Shown: positions 23,131 to 35,409 of the stretch, one piece after another | Layout: every line of letters begins with the position of its first letter | Numbering within the stretch: position 1 is the stretch's first letter | NCBI GenBank assembly: GCA_963965975.1 | Contig: OZ014413.1 | Coordinates: 11,142,601 to 11,206,600, forward strand | From: Xestospongia bergquistia | Lineage: Eukaryota > Porifera > Demospongiae > Haplosclerida > Petrosiidae | Direction of reading: 5' to 3' | DNA: 64,000 nt | Program-made: the position numbers and the translations under genes | Notes under the pieces: generated by a model | The model's input: the letters and a program-made list of their open reading frames with translations, nothing else | Database searches by the model: none | Told to the model about the DNA's origin: nothing

Positions 23131-23300
23131 CAACAGACAAAAGAACTGCTTAAATTTAAGATTAATGTTCTAACAACCTTTTGAACTTTTATCTTTTTAT
23201 TGATATCATGTTTGTTTCAAAAATGATATGAAGTATTTTGACTCCTAGTTACAGAGGTTACTAACTGTATGATCTGTTCGTACATGTTATCAATAAATCA

Positions 23301-24543
23301 TTTCCACTATTCTCTTTGTAAAATGTAATTGTCACAATTTCACTTCTCCTTTCTCCAATATACATTTGTACTATTCTATTCTCTCAAACTCTTACTAGTA
23401 ATATCAAAATGCTGTGCTTATGTCAATCAATTCATGTTCTCTATTTCTAATTATGTTCATTAAATTTTCTTCTCTGTACCTGCTCCTTTTGCTGCTAATT
23501 AGTAATTCATCTATTCTTTTATAAATGAAAAAACCACCACTAGTACTTTTTCAGTTCTTACACAATTTATCTCACTCACATCAACAATCATGTTACTTTA
23601 AATTAAGAGGTCTGTATTAGGTCACCTATAGAGCACATACTACTAATTATTACATTACAAAATTGAGCCAACTGCTATACCATCAGATTATGGCTGACTC
23701 TGTTTTTAATATCTCATCACAACACTATCTCGTACATAATTATGTTAATAATTAAATATTGATAACATATTTTAACAACTACAGCTATCAGAGTTCATCT
23801 TTATTATTTACTGATGCTCTTCATCAGCGAGTTCAGGATGTAAGAACTCTAATAATTGAAAAAATATTAAATGTGTTCTATTTTTAGTAAGTGTACTCAC
23901 TTGATTTAGCCTTTGCTTCATCTAAATATAGTAACAAAAAGTTATAAAAAAGTTTAAAGAATTTAAAATGTAATATACTACATATTATAGTAAGTGTCTA
24001 GAGTATCAATAATGTTTGAACTTTATTTCTGAATATTAAGTGTATTAATATCTTATGAAGTATAGTTACAAGCAGCCTTAGACCATGGTACCTTGACCTT
24101 GACGTACCTGATATAGGGATCTTGTAGATTAACAGTAATAGACTGTATCTAGTAGTTAGCAGTTTTGTTAGTTAGTTATCTTCTATCATTAGTAGTTTCT
24201 AGTAAAGAAGACTTAAAGCAGTAAAGACTTAAGTAGCATCTCCCCAACTGATATTAAAACAATACTATTAATTACACAACAACTAGATAACTATTATAAA
24301 TGACCTATTGTCACATTAGGAATAAAAGTTTCATTAAAATATCATTAAGTCTCTCCACTATACCATAATTATAAATATACTTCAAATAGTTAGTTTATTA
24401 ATTATTTCAATATTTAGGAAACTAATAAGAGGTGGAGCCCCAAAGAGAAATATATACAGGAGTTTATATTAATTTGTAGAACATAAGAATAATCATGATA
24501 TCATTATGTCACATATTAATATACAATAGTATTTTATATATTA
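23301..24543. other. Intergenic with weak exon-like remnants
   Basis: No confident gene. Two weak signals. (1) Minus strand 23817-23925: two short exon-like pieces with good splice sites reading ...GCAAAGGCTAAATCA / TTCTTACATCCTGAACTC and a stop (residues AKSKFLHPELADEEHQ). (2) Plus strand 24419-24475: after a good acceptor, NKRGGAPKRNIYR then a stop, resembling the GGGAPRRN motif of the CSPP1-like gene. Neither can be joined to other exons. Confidence 0.3.
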
Positions 24544-26214
24544 TTAATTATTGCTTTCAGCTCGTCTCTCTTTTAAGACAGACTTTATAAAGAACTCTCC
24601 AGCTTTATAAGAGGACCTGACTAATGGACCACTAGCTGTATAGAGGAACCCTAACTTGTTACCTACGTCTTCCCAAAACTTGAACTTCTCAGGTGTTACA
24701 TACTCCTTCACCTAAAAATAGATAGATCATGTATTATAAATATGAAGGATTATTTCAATTTTGACAAGATAATCCTTCTAAAAAAATTTGTAGTGAGGAT
24801 CTATATTTTCTATGGGTTTTAGTCTCCACAGTCTCAAATCTATGAGGATAGTCTACTATAATTCCAAACTCTTAATGTGTTTCCTTATTGATTTATTAAT
24901 GATATTGTTTACCTTAAGATGCCATTTAGTAGGTTGCATATATTGACCCAATGTGACACACTCAACTCCAGCATTTCTTAAATCTAGAAGATGTTCTTAA
25001 CTAGATTCATACCTTGATATAATGATACCTTCTAATGTTTGAAGGACTTGAGTATCTGTCTCTCCAACTCCCAACATAATTGAACTCTTAGTAACTAAAT
25101 CAGGTTTAACCTGTTTAGCGTGTTCAAGTACTGAGAGACTTTGTTTGTAGTTTGCTCGTGGATCTCTCACTAACCTATCATGAGGACATATGCAAAGCAA
25201 TAATGGATTAGGGACACAGAGGACACCTACCATTGTAGATCTGCAACAGTTTCTACGTTATGTGCATATACATCAAGTCCTGAATGAGCAACATTAGCTA
25301 CACAATCTAAGTCACCTCTAAAGTCTGGAGTCAAACACTCTACTAATATGGAAGAATTTCTAAAGAAAGAGAGTTTGTATAAAATGTGTCTGTTGTATAT
25401 TGTCTAGTACCTTTTCTTTATCTCTCTGACTGTCTCTGCAAAATGTTCAGCTCCTCCATCACTTAAATCTAAATGATTTTAAAGTGCATAAATCTTTCTC
25501 TCTCTCTTTCTCTTCCTCTCACCATCTCTATCAACAGATGTTAATACAACATAGTCCAGACCCCAGGCTGCTATAGCAATAGCAGTGTTGACTGGTTCAT
25601 TAGGATCAGGAGGAGGTGGAGCTCGTGATGTCTTTACAGAACAGAACCGACAACCTCTAGTACACTGATCACCAAGTACCTATTATAATGTTACTATAGT
25701 ATCATCATTATTAATAACTATTAATAACCATTATTGTAGCAGTGGCTGTTTGATGTTCACCACCACCCCAACATTCACCAATATTAGGACATTTAGCTTC
25801 TTCACAGACCTGTAAAGAGTGGGTGGAGTAAAGGGTGTGGTCATTTGTTAACTTACAGTGTGTAGTTTTAGATCACGAAGATTCTGTTTTAATCGATGAT
25901 AATTTTTACCAATTGGGATATCTGTTTTTAGCCATTCTGGTAATCGAAGGCGTTGGCCTTTCTTCCTTTTAAGGAAATCAGGTGTAGTTGGCGCATTATC
26001 AGCTACAAAGTGCTCTAGACCAGGTCCGTTGGCAATGAGGTGACGTTGATCAGGAGAGAGAGTCGACTTGAGACGATTACCTGGTATTACAGAATGACAT
26101 CTAGCGCTTCTAATAGTCTGGAATGATAAGTTATTTAATAGGATATAATAAATAGCGAAGACGTACCTTTAGGGCTCCTGCAAAAAAACAGTATGTCAGA
26201 TCAACTCTTTGCAT
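24544..26214 (-). CDS. LIAS: Lipoyl synthase, mitochondrial
   Basis: Radical-SAM enzyme that inserts two sulfurs into octanoyl groups on lipoyl domains (mitochondria). Read as about eight exons from ATG 26214. Motifs in order: a targeting-like N-terminus rich in [14 protein letters not shown] (auxiliary 4Fe-4S cluster, Cx4Cx5C), CTRGCRFC (SAM cluster, Cx3Cx2C), VDRDD + [48 protein letters not shown], and [11 protein letters not shown] near the C-terminus (conserved serine ligand). The end ERRAESNN then stop is at 24544. Length and motif order match the family. Divergent from CCDC103: start codons only 21-51 bp apart. Confidence 0.95.
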
Positions 26215-26265
26215 TTTGTAATGGGTGTGGTTTGAATGACAGAACCACGCCTATTAGACTCAACA
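26215..26265. promoter_or_regulatory. Ultra-short bidirectional promoter LIAS / CCDC103
   Basis: At most 51 bp between the start codons (21 bp if CCDC103 starts at 26236). Contains gggtgtggtttg and ccacgcctatt, i.e. CACCC/GTGTGG boxes that recur in other gaps of the window. 5' leaders must overlap or be nearly absent. Confidence 0.45.
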
Positions 26266-27371
26266 ATGGCTGGTGTTAATCTTCGAGGTTTGGAGAAAGA
26301 GTTAGCCATTGCACTCGAAGCTGATAGACGCTATGCAAGAGAAAATGACGCAAAATTTCGTGCTATTCATCAAAAAGTGGGTTCATATGAAGAATTCAGG
26401 TATTTTAATATAATTCAATTTCCAAGAGCTCCACCCATTTTTTGGTGCAGAGATATTGTCAAAGCTTCTCACTTGCAGCCTCTGGATCGTGCAGATATTA
26501 TTGGAGGATCTCGACACCAGCCTTGGAATCCAATCATTTCAGATGGTTCCCAATCTAAAGAGGGTGTGGCTAATCTATGTGGAAGTGGTCCACCCACTAG
26601 TGGTCAAGAATTTATACGACAATGGCGTCAATTGCAAAGAAGGTCACATGATCAATACAAGTTAGACCATTGTTTTATTGTTTTATCTTTATTGTTATTT
26701 TTGTAGACTCTTAGTGAACCTGGCGTCACAAGACATGCCAAAAATACTTAAGGCAGAGACAAGGTATGTCACATGACATATCACATGACTTTCATGTTAT
26801 TTTCTAGTGTGGCTATCTTAGGAAATATTCTACAAGTTTTGCAAAATGTAAGTTGTTAATCAAAATCACAGGAGTATATTAATATAATAATACAATACAG
26901 TGCTTTAAATAGAGTGCTGTTATATAAAGACTATTGTATGAGTATGTGTTATTGTTATTATATAATACTTCTAGATAATTATAGTAAATAATATTAGATT
27001 TACTAAATAAGTAAATTGTCCTTTTCTTAGCACTTTTCAATAGATGATGTTAAAGTTATCATTGAGGTATTATTAGTTCTGTCAGAAATACCACGTTTTA
27101 GTCTCTCTATTGAACTACTGAACAGACAAGAAAGAGCAGCTGTGAGTTCATATCATAGATCATATGACAATGTAGCGACCATCACATTAAGACCACATGA
27201 CTATAAAATCAAAACATCACATGATATTATAATGGAATGTTGTTTTTATAATAGATTGATCAATTGTTCACTCAAATTTCATCATCACTAGAAGATAATA
27301 AAGAACAGACTATAATATTCAGTAAAGAAACAATTGATTACCTTTATAATGTCTACAAGATCATTAGCTGA
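26266..27371 (+). CDS. CCDC103: CCDC103 orthologue (dynein arm assembly factor DNAAF19)
   Basis: Ciliary protein needed to attach axonemal dynein arms; oligomeric microtubule binder in vertebrates. Exons: 26266-26399, 26451-26660, then exons starting near 26707, 26808, 27032 and 27256, stop at 27369-27371. N-terminal block LRGLEKELAIALEADRRYA, KVGSYEEFR, IVKASHLQPL and GGSRHQPWN matches vertebrate CCDC103 closely (LEKEL, RVASYEEFRG, ASHLKPLERKD, PWN). The second half (EFIRQWRQL, ILGNILQVLQ, RFSLSIELLNRQERAA) matches its RPAP3-C-like helical region. An alternative ATG at 26236 adds ten residues and brings the start within 21 bp of LIAS; the start at 26266 fits the family better. Confidence 0.9.
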
Positions 27372-27665
27372 TGTAACATTGTCTGATCATTACAACACTT
27401 ATGATAACAATTGTCATTACATCATCTTTATAATCACTGATAGTCACATGACTAATGATCTTATAATACAAACAAACAGCTATTGTTTAATAAAGACGTC
27501 TATACTTTATTTGAATTATGACGTAATTAGGTAATTAACATTCCACAGATAATAATAAGTCTGTCACGTGGTCCATCATTCGATCGTGTTACGTTATTAT
27601 AAATAATACTCGAGAGGCGTATCTTATTAAAAGTTTTGCACACAAAATTTGCTATATACCAAGCA

Positions 27666-30600
27666 ATGTCTTTGGAAGAACCACGAGATGAAGGAGGTGG
27701 AAGAGAACAGTCTCCAAGACGCTCTTCCCCAAGAAAGTTAATTGTTCAGCCTTTCACTTCCAACGTTAAAGAAGACGAGAAAAATATTGAATTGCAAGAC
27801 TTTGAGACTAGTGCTCTAGCTGTCTTGAAAGAGGAAGATGAACCCACCAAGAAAACGGTCAGAGTATCTGAGTCGTATGAAGATGCTATAGCACGTCCCA
27901 GCAAAGAAAGCAAGAAGTAAATAAATATTAATACAATTGCAGCATTGTTATATTATTATAATAGGAAAAGCTGGAAATTTTGGCAAAAAGACAATGAAGA
28001 CAAAGATAATGAATATAAAGCTAAACCAGTACCTGTCTACAAACTGGTTAGTCATTTTTAACGTATAAACTTTTCAACTTTCATTTTCTGTTCTAGTTCC
28101 GATATGCTACCTGGTTTGATCTAATATTGATAATAATCAGCTTTATAGCTGCTATACTTCATGGCAGTGCCCTACCAGCATCAATGTACGTCTTTGGAGA
28201 CGTAACCAACTTATTTACCAATCATGAAATCTCTCGGGAAGTATTTGCTGGTATCAGAAGCAACTACACTAATGCTTATCAAGGTTTTACATTCAATGAA
28301 ACAGCTAATATCTCAAATATTACTGAAGCTGTTAATAACAGAATTATAACAGAGAATGTCATGCAAACAGAGAGTCAATTGACTAATCTTACTGTCCTAA
28401 TACTTCAGACATACTACAACATCAGTGTCAATGCTAGTGATATAAAAAGTTTAAGTTGTATCGTATTTAGTTATGCTGACACTAATGTCAATGGCCTATA
28501 CACCCCCTTCTTGGTGTTACAAGCAATAGTAACAAACAATGATTTCTCTATGCCTGTTACAACTGAAGCTTGTGATTGTTTAGTAACTCAATTTCAAGAA
28601 TATAATTCGGAAAGTCGTTGTCTTAGTGACTACACTTTTATAAATGGAGAAGGAGGAGTTGATGGCATATTATGGATAATTTATCTTTTCTTGATTATCA
28701 CTGTGGGCGTGTTCATACTAGCATATATACAGATATCTTTTATTCAGTTGGCCTGTGAAAGACAAATACACAAGATTAGACTGTTATATTACTCTTCAGT
28801 ATTAAAACAAGAAATTGGTTGGTTTGATTTGAATCCAAGTGGAGAATTATCTAGTAGATTAAATGAGTAAGTTAATGTAGATATATAATGTTAATATTAC
28901 AATAGTAAGTTAATGTAGATATATAATGTTAATATTACAATAGTAAGTTAATGTAGATATATAATGTTAATATTACAATAGTAAGTTAATGTAGATATAT
29001 AATATTAATATTACAATAGTAAGTTAATGTAGATATATAATATTAATATTACAATAGTAAGTTAATGTAGATATATAATATTAATATTACAATAGTAAGT
29101 TAATGTAGATATATAATGTTAATATTACAATAGTAAGTTAATGTAGATATATAATATTAATATTACAATAGTAAGTTAATGTAGATATATAATATTAATA
29201 TTACAATAGTAAGTTAATGTAGATATATAATGTTAATATTACAATAGTAAGTTAATGTAGATATATAATATTAATATTACAATAGTAAGTTAATGTAGAT
29301 ATATAATGTTAATATTACAATAGTAAGTTAATGTAGATATATAATGTTAATATTACAATAGTAAGTTAATGTAGATATATAATGTTAATATTACAATAGT
29401 AAGTTAATGTAGATATATAATGTTAATATTACAATAGTAAGTTTAGAGTAGATCACTATCACATGAGGCACCATCACATGAGAGACACTGGTCATGTGAG
29501 AGACATTGGTCATGTGAGATTTAAAAGTGATTGATTATCAAAATTAATGTTTTTATAGTTAGTAATGTTGTAGTGATTATGTTCAATTACTTTAATTTAT
29601 ATTTCCTCTTCTCTATCTTGCAGTGATATTGACAAGATACATAATGGTATTGGTGATAAACTGGCTATTTTAATTCAGTGGTTGGCTACGTTTGTTGGAG
29701 GGTTTGTCATTGGATTTATAAGAGGATGGCAGCTGACTCTATTATTAATAGCCATCACTCCATTTACTGCTTTGTCAGCATTTATTTTTTCTAAGGTAAA
29801 TAGGAGAGTGGCTTTTTAGTTAGATATATCTCTCTCTTTCTAGATTGGTACCATATTTACAAGTCATGAACAAAAGCTTTATGCATCAGCTGGTGCTATA
29901 GCTGAGGAGGTACTCACGTCAGTTAGAACTGTTATCTCATTTGGTGGAGAGTTTAAAGAAGTAGACAGGTGGGTGTGGTTAAGTGTCTTGATTACATATT
30001 AACAATTGATGTGTAGGAATGTAGTAAACTGGTTTGACTGGTTTTGTGGTTATATTTTAATTTTAATTACTACATTGTTACACTTCTCTTACTACATCTA
30101 TAGCTAGCATCAAATTTATATGATGTAATAATGACATCATTTTACAGATACAAGGTAAAATTAACTGATGCTCGTCGAGTTGGCGCCAAAAAGGGTGTGT
30201 CTATTGGTCTTAGTATGGCATTTATTTATTTCTTTGACTTCTTCACATATTCAGTTGCTTTTTGGTTAGTCAGTTTTCTATCATGCATTGATCTAACTTG
30301 TATATTAAACAGGTTTGGTGGGTTTTTAATCAGTGAAGAGATCTTGTTGGCTGGTGATGTGTTAGCAGTTTTCTTTGCTGTAATTATTGGTGCATTCTCC
30401 CTTGGTCAAGCTGGTCCTAATGCAGAGAGCCTTATCACTGCAGCAGGATCAGCTGGTGAAGTCTTTGAAATTATTGACAGAGTAATGATTTTAAAAAATA
30501 TTATCATTTATTATGTTATTTTAATTTAGGAGCCACCCATTGATTCCTCTTCAAATGAAGGTCAAACTCCTGATAACTTTGAGCCTTTTGTAAAGTTTCA

Positions 30601-33600
30601 AGACGTTTGTTTTACATATCCTGCTCGTAGTGATGTTCAAGTTCTTCATGGATTGGATTTAGAGGTCAAAGTGGGTCAGACAGTTGCCCTTGTAGGTCCC
30701 AGTGGGTGTGGTAAGAGCACTGTTGTTCAATTAATTCAACGATTTTATGACATTTCTGGTGGTGAAGTAAGTTCCTCTGACTCTAATTAATTAATTATTG
30801 ATTAATTAATTATAGATAACAATTGGAGGGTATGACATTAAAGATCTTAATCTGAAGTGGCTTCGTTCTAATATTGGAGTTGTATCTCAAGAACCTGTCC
30901 TATTTGATACCACTATTGCTGAAAATATACGTTATGGAAGAGAAGATGCCACTATGGCAGACATTGAAGCTGCAGCCATAGCAGCTAATGCTCATAACTT
31001 TATCTCTGAATTACCTGATGGTTATAATACTCTAGTTGGTGACAAAGGAACACAGCTAAGTGGAGGTCAAAAACAACGTATTGCTATAGCTCGAGCTTTA
31101 GTACGAGACCCTAAGATCTTGTTACTTGATGAAGCTACTTCAGCTCTTGACACAGAGAGTGAGAAAATAGTTCAAGAAGCTTTAGACAAAGCTAGAGAGG
31201 GAAGGACCACCATTGTTATTGCTCATCGACTGTCTACTATTCAAACAGCTGATGTAATAGCTAGTATAGAAAATGGTCGTGTTGTTGAGATGGGTACCCA
31301 TGAAGAACTTATGAAGAACCAAGGACTTTATTATGAACTTGTCAATGCTCAAGTAAGTACTGTCCATTCGGGATATTCCCACTTCGTCTAATCCCATTTT
31401 GTCTAAAATACACAATTCAGTGCCAACTGGTCTAAGTTGTAAATTAATAATAATAGTAATGTCTAAAGTAATTGTTAATAATAATACTAACTTATTTTGA
31501 GTTGTCGAAAATTCCACAACACATGACTTTATTCTAAATTCTACAACTCTTGAATTTATATCTACTACTGCTCTGTATACAATATATTAGTCAAAGACAT
31601 AAAATATGTCAGTAATTGCTTGGTATTTAATCAGCTAATTGGTAAAAAGTGTTAACTGAGAACTGGTAATTGCTCAAACATGTCCACTACATTAGACCAT
31701 TTGGTACTGAATCATGTGTTTCAGACAAAATGGGATTAGACGAAGTGGTACTAAACTGTCCATTCAACTGAGTATGTATCCATTTTACTCTATGTGTCCA
31801 TTTTCAGTCATATGGTGATACTGGTGAGGCCTTTGCCATTGAAAGGGATTTCAAACAACGTACTCGAACTCGTAAAACCTTAGAGTCTCATGATGAACCA
31901 CTGGTAAAGAAATCAAGTGTCAGAATCAAACGTCAAATTTCACATCAAGTGTCACAAACAACTGATGAACCAGAAATATCAGAAAAAAAACTAGAAAAAC
32001 TAGTTAGTCCTGTTCTACTGGTTGATATATTAGTGATGTTCTATTCTCCTTTATAGGAAGAAGAATGGGATAAAGATATACCAGAGGTGTCACTGTTAAG
32101 AGTATTAAAAGCTAATGCTAATGAATGGTGGATAATAGGTCTAGGACTATTTGGATCGTTTTTCTTAGGAGCTATCTATCCAGCATTTGCCATTTTCTTT
32201 GGAGAAATACTTGATGTCTTTACTAGACCAGCAGATCAAATCCTTGATGGACTTCATTTGTGGGCATCATTGTTTCTCATACTTGCTATTATATCAGGAA
32301 TCGCTGTCTTCCTTAAGGTAATCCAATCAGCTATTATTGTCTATCTTTAACTACTGCTATCATATAGAATGTGTGTTTTACAGTAGCCGGTGAGAACCTT
32401 ACAGCTCGTCTCAGGGAATGGTCTTTTAAATCTATGTTACGACAAGAGATAGCATGGTTTGATGAAGAGAGAAACTCATCTGGTATTCTTGCCACTAGAT
32501 TAGCTCAAGATGCATCTCGTGTACAAGGAGTAAGTAATGATTTGTAACTAGTCAAAGTCTCATAAGACGCAATCAATAAATTTGAATAAAAAAGGAGGTA
32601 CAATATGAATGAATAAACTCTATTAGAAAGAGTCAGTTATAAACTCCTGGGACTTGAACCAGTAATGTACATGTTAAAATTTTATTTGATATTTAATAAT
32701 TTTTTTTTTCATTTTTGCTGATAATTTTGTTATACAGGCTACTGGTGCACGTTTGGGAACACTTTTTGAGTCATTTTTAGGTATGGCACTGGCTGCTATC
32801 ATAGCTCTGGTTTATTCCTGGATGTTGACCCTTGTCCTCTTACTTCTTGTACCTGTTATAATGGTTGCTGGTTTCCTGCAACTCAAAGCTACTGTTGGTC
32901 ACGCTGGATCAACCAATAAAGCATTAGAAAAGGCTGGCAAGGTAATCTATGTACTTAATTATCCATCCCTTATTTAAAGAAAAAATAATTTTTTAATTTC
33001 TAATTAAACACAGATTGCTGTAGACTCTATGGAGAGCATGCGTACTGTAGCTTCATTAGGAGTAGAAGATAAATTTTACAATGCATACACTGAAGAAATT
33101 CGTCAACCATATAGGTATGATATACTAAAGTATACTGAAGTATACTGACATTTATTATAGGCGTGCTCAATGTAATACGTCAGCATATGGCATTACATAT
33201 GGGTTTTCTCAAGGTGTTCTCTTCCTTGCTTTTGTTGTTACATTTGGATTTGGTGCATATCAAGTCACTCGTCAACCTGGTCACATTGCTCATGAGAGTT
33301 TTAGTGACGTATTCACTGTGTTTATAGCTATTATATTTGGTTCTTTTGGAGCTGGAGCAGCTTCATCTTTTGCTCCCAATTATGCTAAAGCTAAACAATC
33401 TGCAAATAGAATATTTGCATTGTTAGATAGAGAACCTGTTATTGATGGATACTCTGAAGAAGGACTAAAACCAGTAAGTAAATAGATAGATAGAGGAAAG
33501 ATCATGATATCCTTTTCTTTAGGAAAAGTTTGTTGCTCAGTTAGAACTTAGAAAGGTAGCTTTCAATTATCCTGCTCGTCCTGATGTACCAGTTTTACAA

Positions 33601-34399
33601 GATCTCACTATTGATGTTAAACCTGGTAATACATTGGCTCTTGTTGGACCTAGTGGGTGTGGTAAAAGTACTGTGGTCGCTCTTATTGAACGATTCTATG
33701 ATCCTTTGAGTGGAAGTTTGTTCCTACATGAATGTGATCTTCAAGATCTTAATATTCGTTGGTTAAGAAGTCAGATTGGTATTGTATCACAAGAACCTGT
33801 ACTATTTGATACTTCTATTGCTGATAATATACGTTATGGTGCTAATTTTAGAGAAGTGTCTGATGAAGAGGTTATTGAAGCAGCCAAAGCTGCTAATATT
33901 CACAATTTTATTGAAACACTGCCTCAGGTAAAGAATACTTTGTGTGTTAAACTCACTAGTTTTATTCTTTGATTGTTAGGGTTATGCTACCAATGTTGGA
34001 TCTAAAGGAACACAGCTAAGTGGAGGTCAAAAACAACGTGTTGCTATAGCTCGAGCTTTAGTACGAGACCCCAAGATCTTGTTACTTGATGAAGCTACTT
34101 CAGCTCTAGACACAGAGAGTGAGAAAATAGTTCAAGAAGCTTTAGACAAAGCTAGAGAGGGAAGAACCACCATTGTTATTGCTCATCGACTGTCTACAAT
34201 TTACAACTCTAACTGCATTGCTGTCATTAATAAAGGGGAAATATCAGAGAAAGGTACTCATTTAGAACTGATGGCTCAGAAAGGAATTTATTATCGACTC
34301 AATCAGTACCAATTACAAGAGAAGGATGATGATATAAAGAGTAGATCATTATCACCTAGTGGAGATGATGTAGATACTTCTGTTACCTTGGAGATTTGA
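27666..34399 (+). CDS. ABCB-type multidrug transporter (P-glycoprotein-like), tandem copy 1
   Basis: Full transporter (TMD-NBD-TMD-NBD) in about 19 exons; ATG at 27666 (MSLEEPRDE). Exports hydrophobic compounds across the plasma membrane by family knowledge. N-terminal acidic tail ~125 residues, TM1 ([19 protein letters not shown]), then an unusually large first extracellular loop (~150 residues, several Asn-X-Ser/Thr sites such as NYT, NET, NIT, NLT, NIS, NAS) before TM2. NBD1: Walker [18 protein letters not shown] signature, Walker [13 protein letters not shown], His-switch IAHRLST (to ~31352). NBD2: GPSGCGKST (33643), [25 protein letters not shown]; ends SVTLEI. No broken exon seen. The third intron holds a 38-bp minisatellite, the intron after NBD1 a MITE, and the intron at 32531-32737 a SINE-like piece. 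Confidence 0.93.
28867..29440 (+). repeat. 38-bp minisatellite made of repeated splice donor, ABCB copy 1
   Basis: Fifteen exact 38-bp units starting at the exon-intron boundary itself (AATGA|gtaagttaatg). Each unit begins GTAAGTTAATG and ends in TTACAATA, so every unit carries a consensus 5' splice site. Units vary at one or two positions (atgtta / atatta). A last gtaagttta at 29437 closes the array. Confidence 0.95.
31370..31754. mobile_element. MITE with long terminal inverted repeats in ABCB copy 1 intron
   Basis: 385-bp insertion flanked by an 11-bp duplication ACTGTCCATTC (31359-31369 and 31755-31765). The ends are inverted copies of CACTTCGTCTAATCCC + ATTTTGTCTaAAA, and similarity continues inward (attcagtaccaa) for ~60 bp. 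The paralogous intron at 41050-41097 has the uninterrupted site (actgtccattcaactgag), a clean empty site. No coding capacity. The 9-11 bp target duplication suggests a Mutator-like family. Confidence 0.88.
32575..32710 (-). mobile_element. Possible tRNA-derived SINE fragment
   Basis: The minus strand holds a perfect Pol III B box, GGTTCAAGTCCC (32652-32664), followed ~70 bp later by a T-run (ctcctttttt). No A box is found upstream, so the 5' part is lost or absent. The matching intron of ABCB copy 2 (41849-41921) lacks this sequence, which supports an insertion. Confidence 0.4.
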
Positions 34400-34637
34400 G
34401 ATAGAACAAGACACTGCTGTCATTGGAACAACCCAACATTGTCATAATGCATTATTTTTAAGTAGTCAAGCAAAACATTTAGGCATTTTTTTCATTTTGG
34501 GTTAGTTACACGTGTATGTAGTATATTATTATAATAACTGTTATCTTGGAGATGTGAATATATTATAGGATGGTATTGTTTTATTTTTATTTTTCCTAAA
34601 AATTATTAACCTGAAACACTTTTACATTTTGATCAAA

Positions 34638-35005
34638 TACATTTTGTGAGACGTGTCTTCCTTTAGTCATGCAACATTTATATGACAATGGTCAGCGACC
34701 ATCATTGTATAAATATCACATGATGTATCACATGACTGAACATATATGTGACTTGATTTGCAACAAGGAACCACTTCTGTCAAAACATTTGTCACATGAT
34801 TTGTGATAAGGAACCACTGTTAAAATGTCTCAAAGTAAGTTTTGTATACATAGAGTTACTACATATATATACACAACTATTTATGGTAACTGTAAGTATA
34901 CAAAACTATTTTTGAGGTGTTTTAACAGTTGGTTGTACTTCATAAATCATATAACATGTTTTGACAGATTGCAAATCAGGTCACATATGTCTCACAAAAT
35001 GCATT
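34638..35005. repeat. Imperfect long inverted repeat (hairpin element)
   Basis: Outer arms attttgtgag (34641) and ctcacaaaat (34991) pair. Inward, catatgtgacctgatttgc, ctgtcaaaaca and actgttaaaa segments pair with copies on the opposite arm up to a short centre near 34830-34910. Arms are ~110-180 bp and diverged; probably an old MITE. The longest plus-strand frame here (34825-35067) lies across the hairpin and is not a gene. Confidence 0.5.
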
Positions 35006-35409
35006 TAAACAAGCACAAAGGATCACATAACTACATCTTATTGTGCATGAATATTATGTCTGTATGAGTTCATTATGTCAGTCTGTTCATTTACTTGAAA
35101 GCAATTTGAACAGAAATAATACAAGTGATGAGTAAAGCCATTTTAAAACTATATTTCTAAGATGATGACATATTATGGTACCATTACAGCAATTATCAGT
35201 AATGTATGTGTGATATCATTAATTATTTTATTAAGGTCAATTATTATTACATTTTCCTTGCTGCATTATACTGACCTTACTTCCTTTGTCTTGTTATTGC
35301 TATTCTCACATTTCATACCATCAAGAAAATCATACCATATAAGGTAATCTATAGTTGACCTATTTTTAGACTATGATGTAATTGGTTGTTGTCTATATTT
35401 ATAAGTTGT
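35006..35409. other. Intergenic, no feature recognised
   Basis: AT-rich; includes a repeated phrase (gaccta...ataaggtaatcta at ~35340 and ~35420). No supported gene. Confidence 0.45.

Larger units (their letters stand above)
18430..23300 (+). ncRNA. Candidate long non-coding transcription unit with modular internal repeats
   Basis: Inferred from layout: TATA promoter at its left edge, possible first donor at 18682 (gacaag|taagcc after ATGATG), four distinct internal repeat families all within it, and an AATAAA signal near 23292. There is no ORF with conserved features; longest frames are random. The repeat blocks are: hairpin triplet 19965-20040, AAAGACAGCTTA repeats 20505-20930, 93-bp satellite 21240-22640, and a duplicated hairpin module 22876-23130. 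A protein gene with tiny exons cannot be excluded, nor can unrelated repeats in an empty intergenic region. Confidence 0.3.

Noticed and set aside
23817-23925. Small minus-strand gene ending ADEEHQ
   Set aside because: Two plausible exon pieces only, no upstream exon, no family; kept as a note in the intergenic entry.
28861-29440. CRISPR-like array (regular 38-bp period)
   Set aside because: No spacers: units are contiguous and identical, in a eukaryotic intron; it is a minisatellite.
34825-35067. 80-codon plus-strand frame
   Set aside because: Lies across the hairpin element and has no protein-like features.
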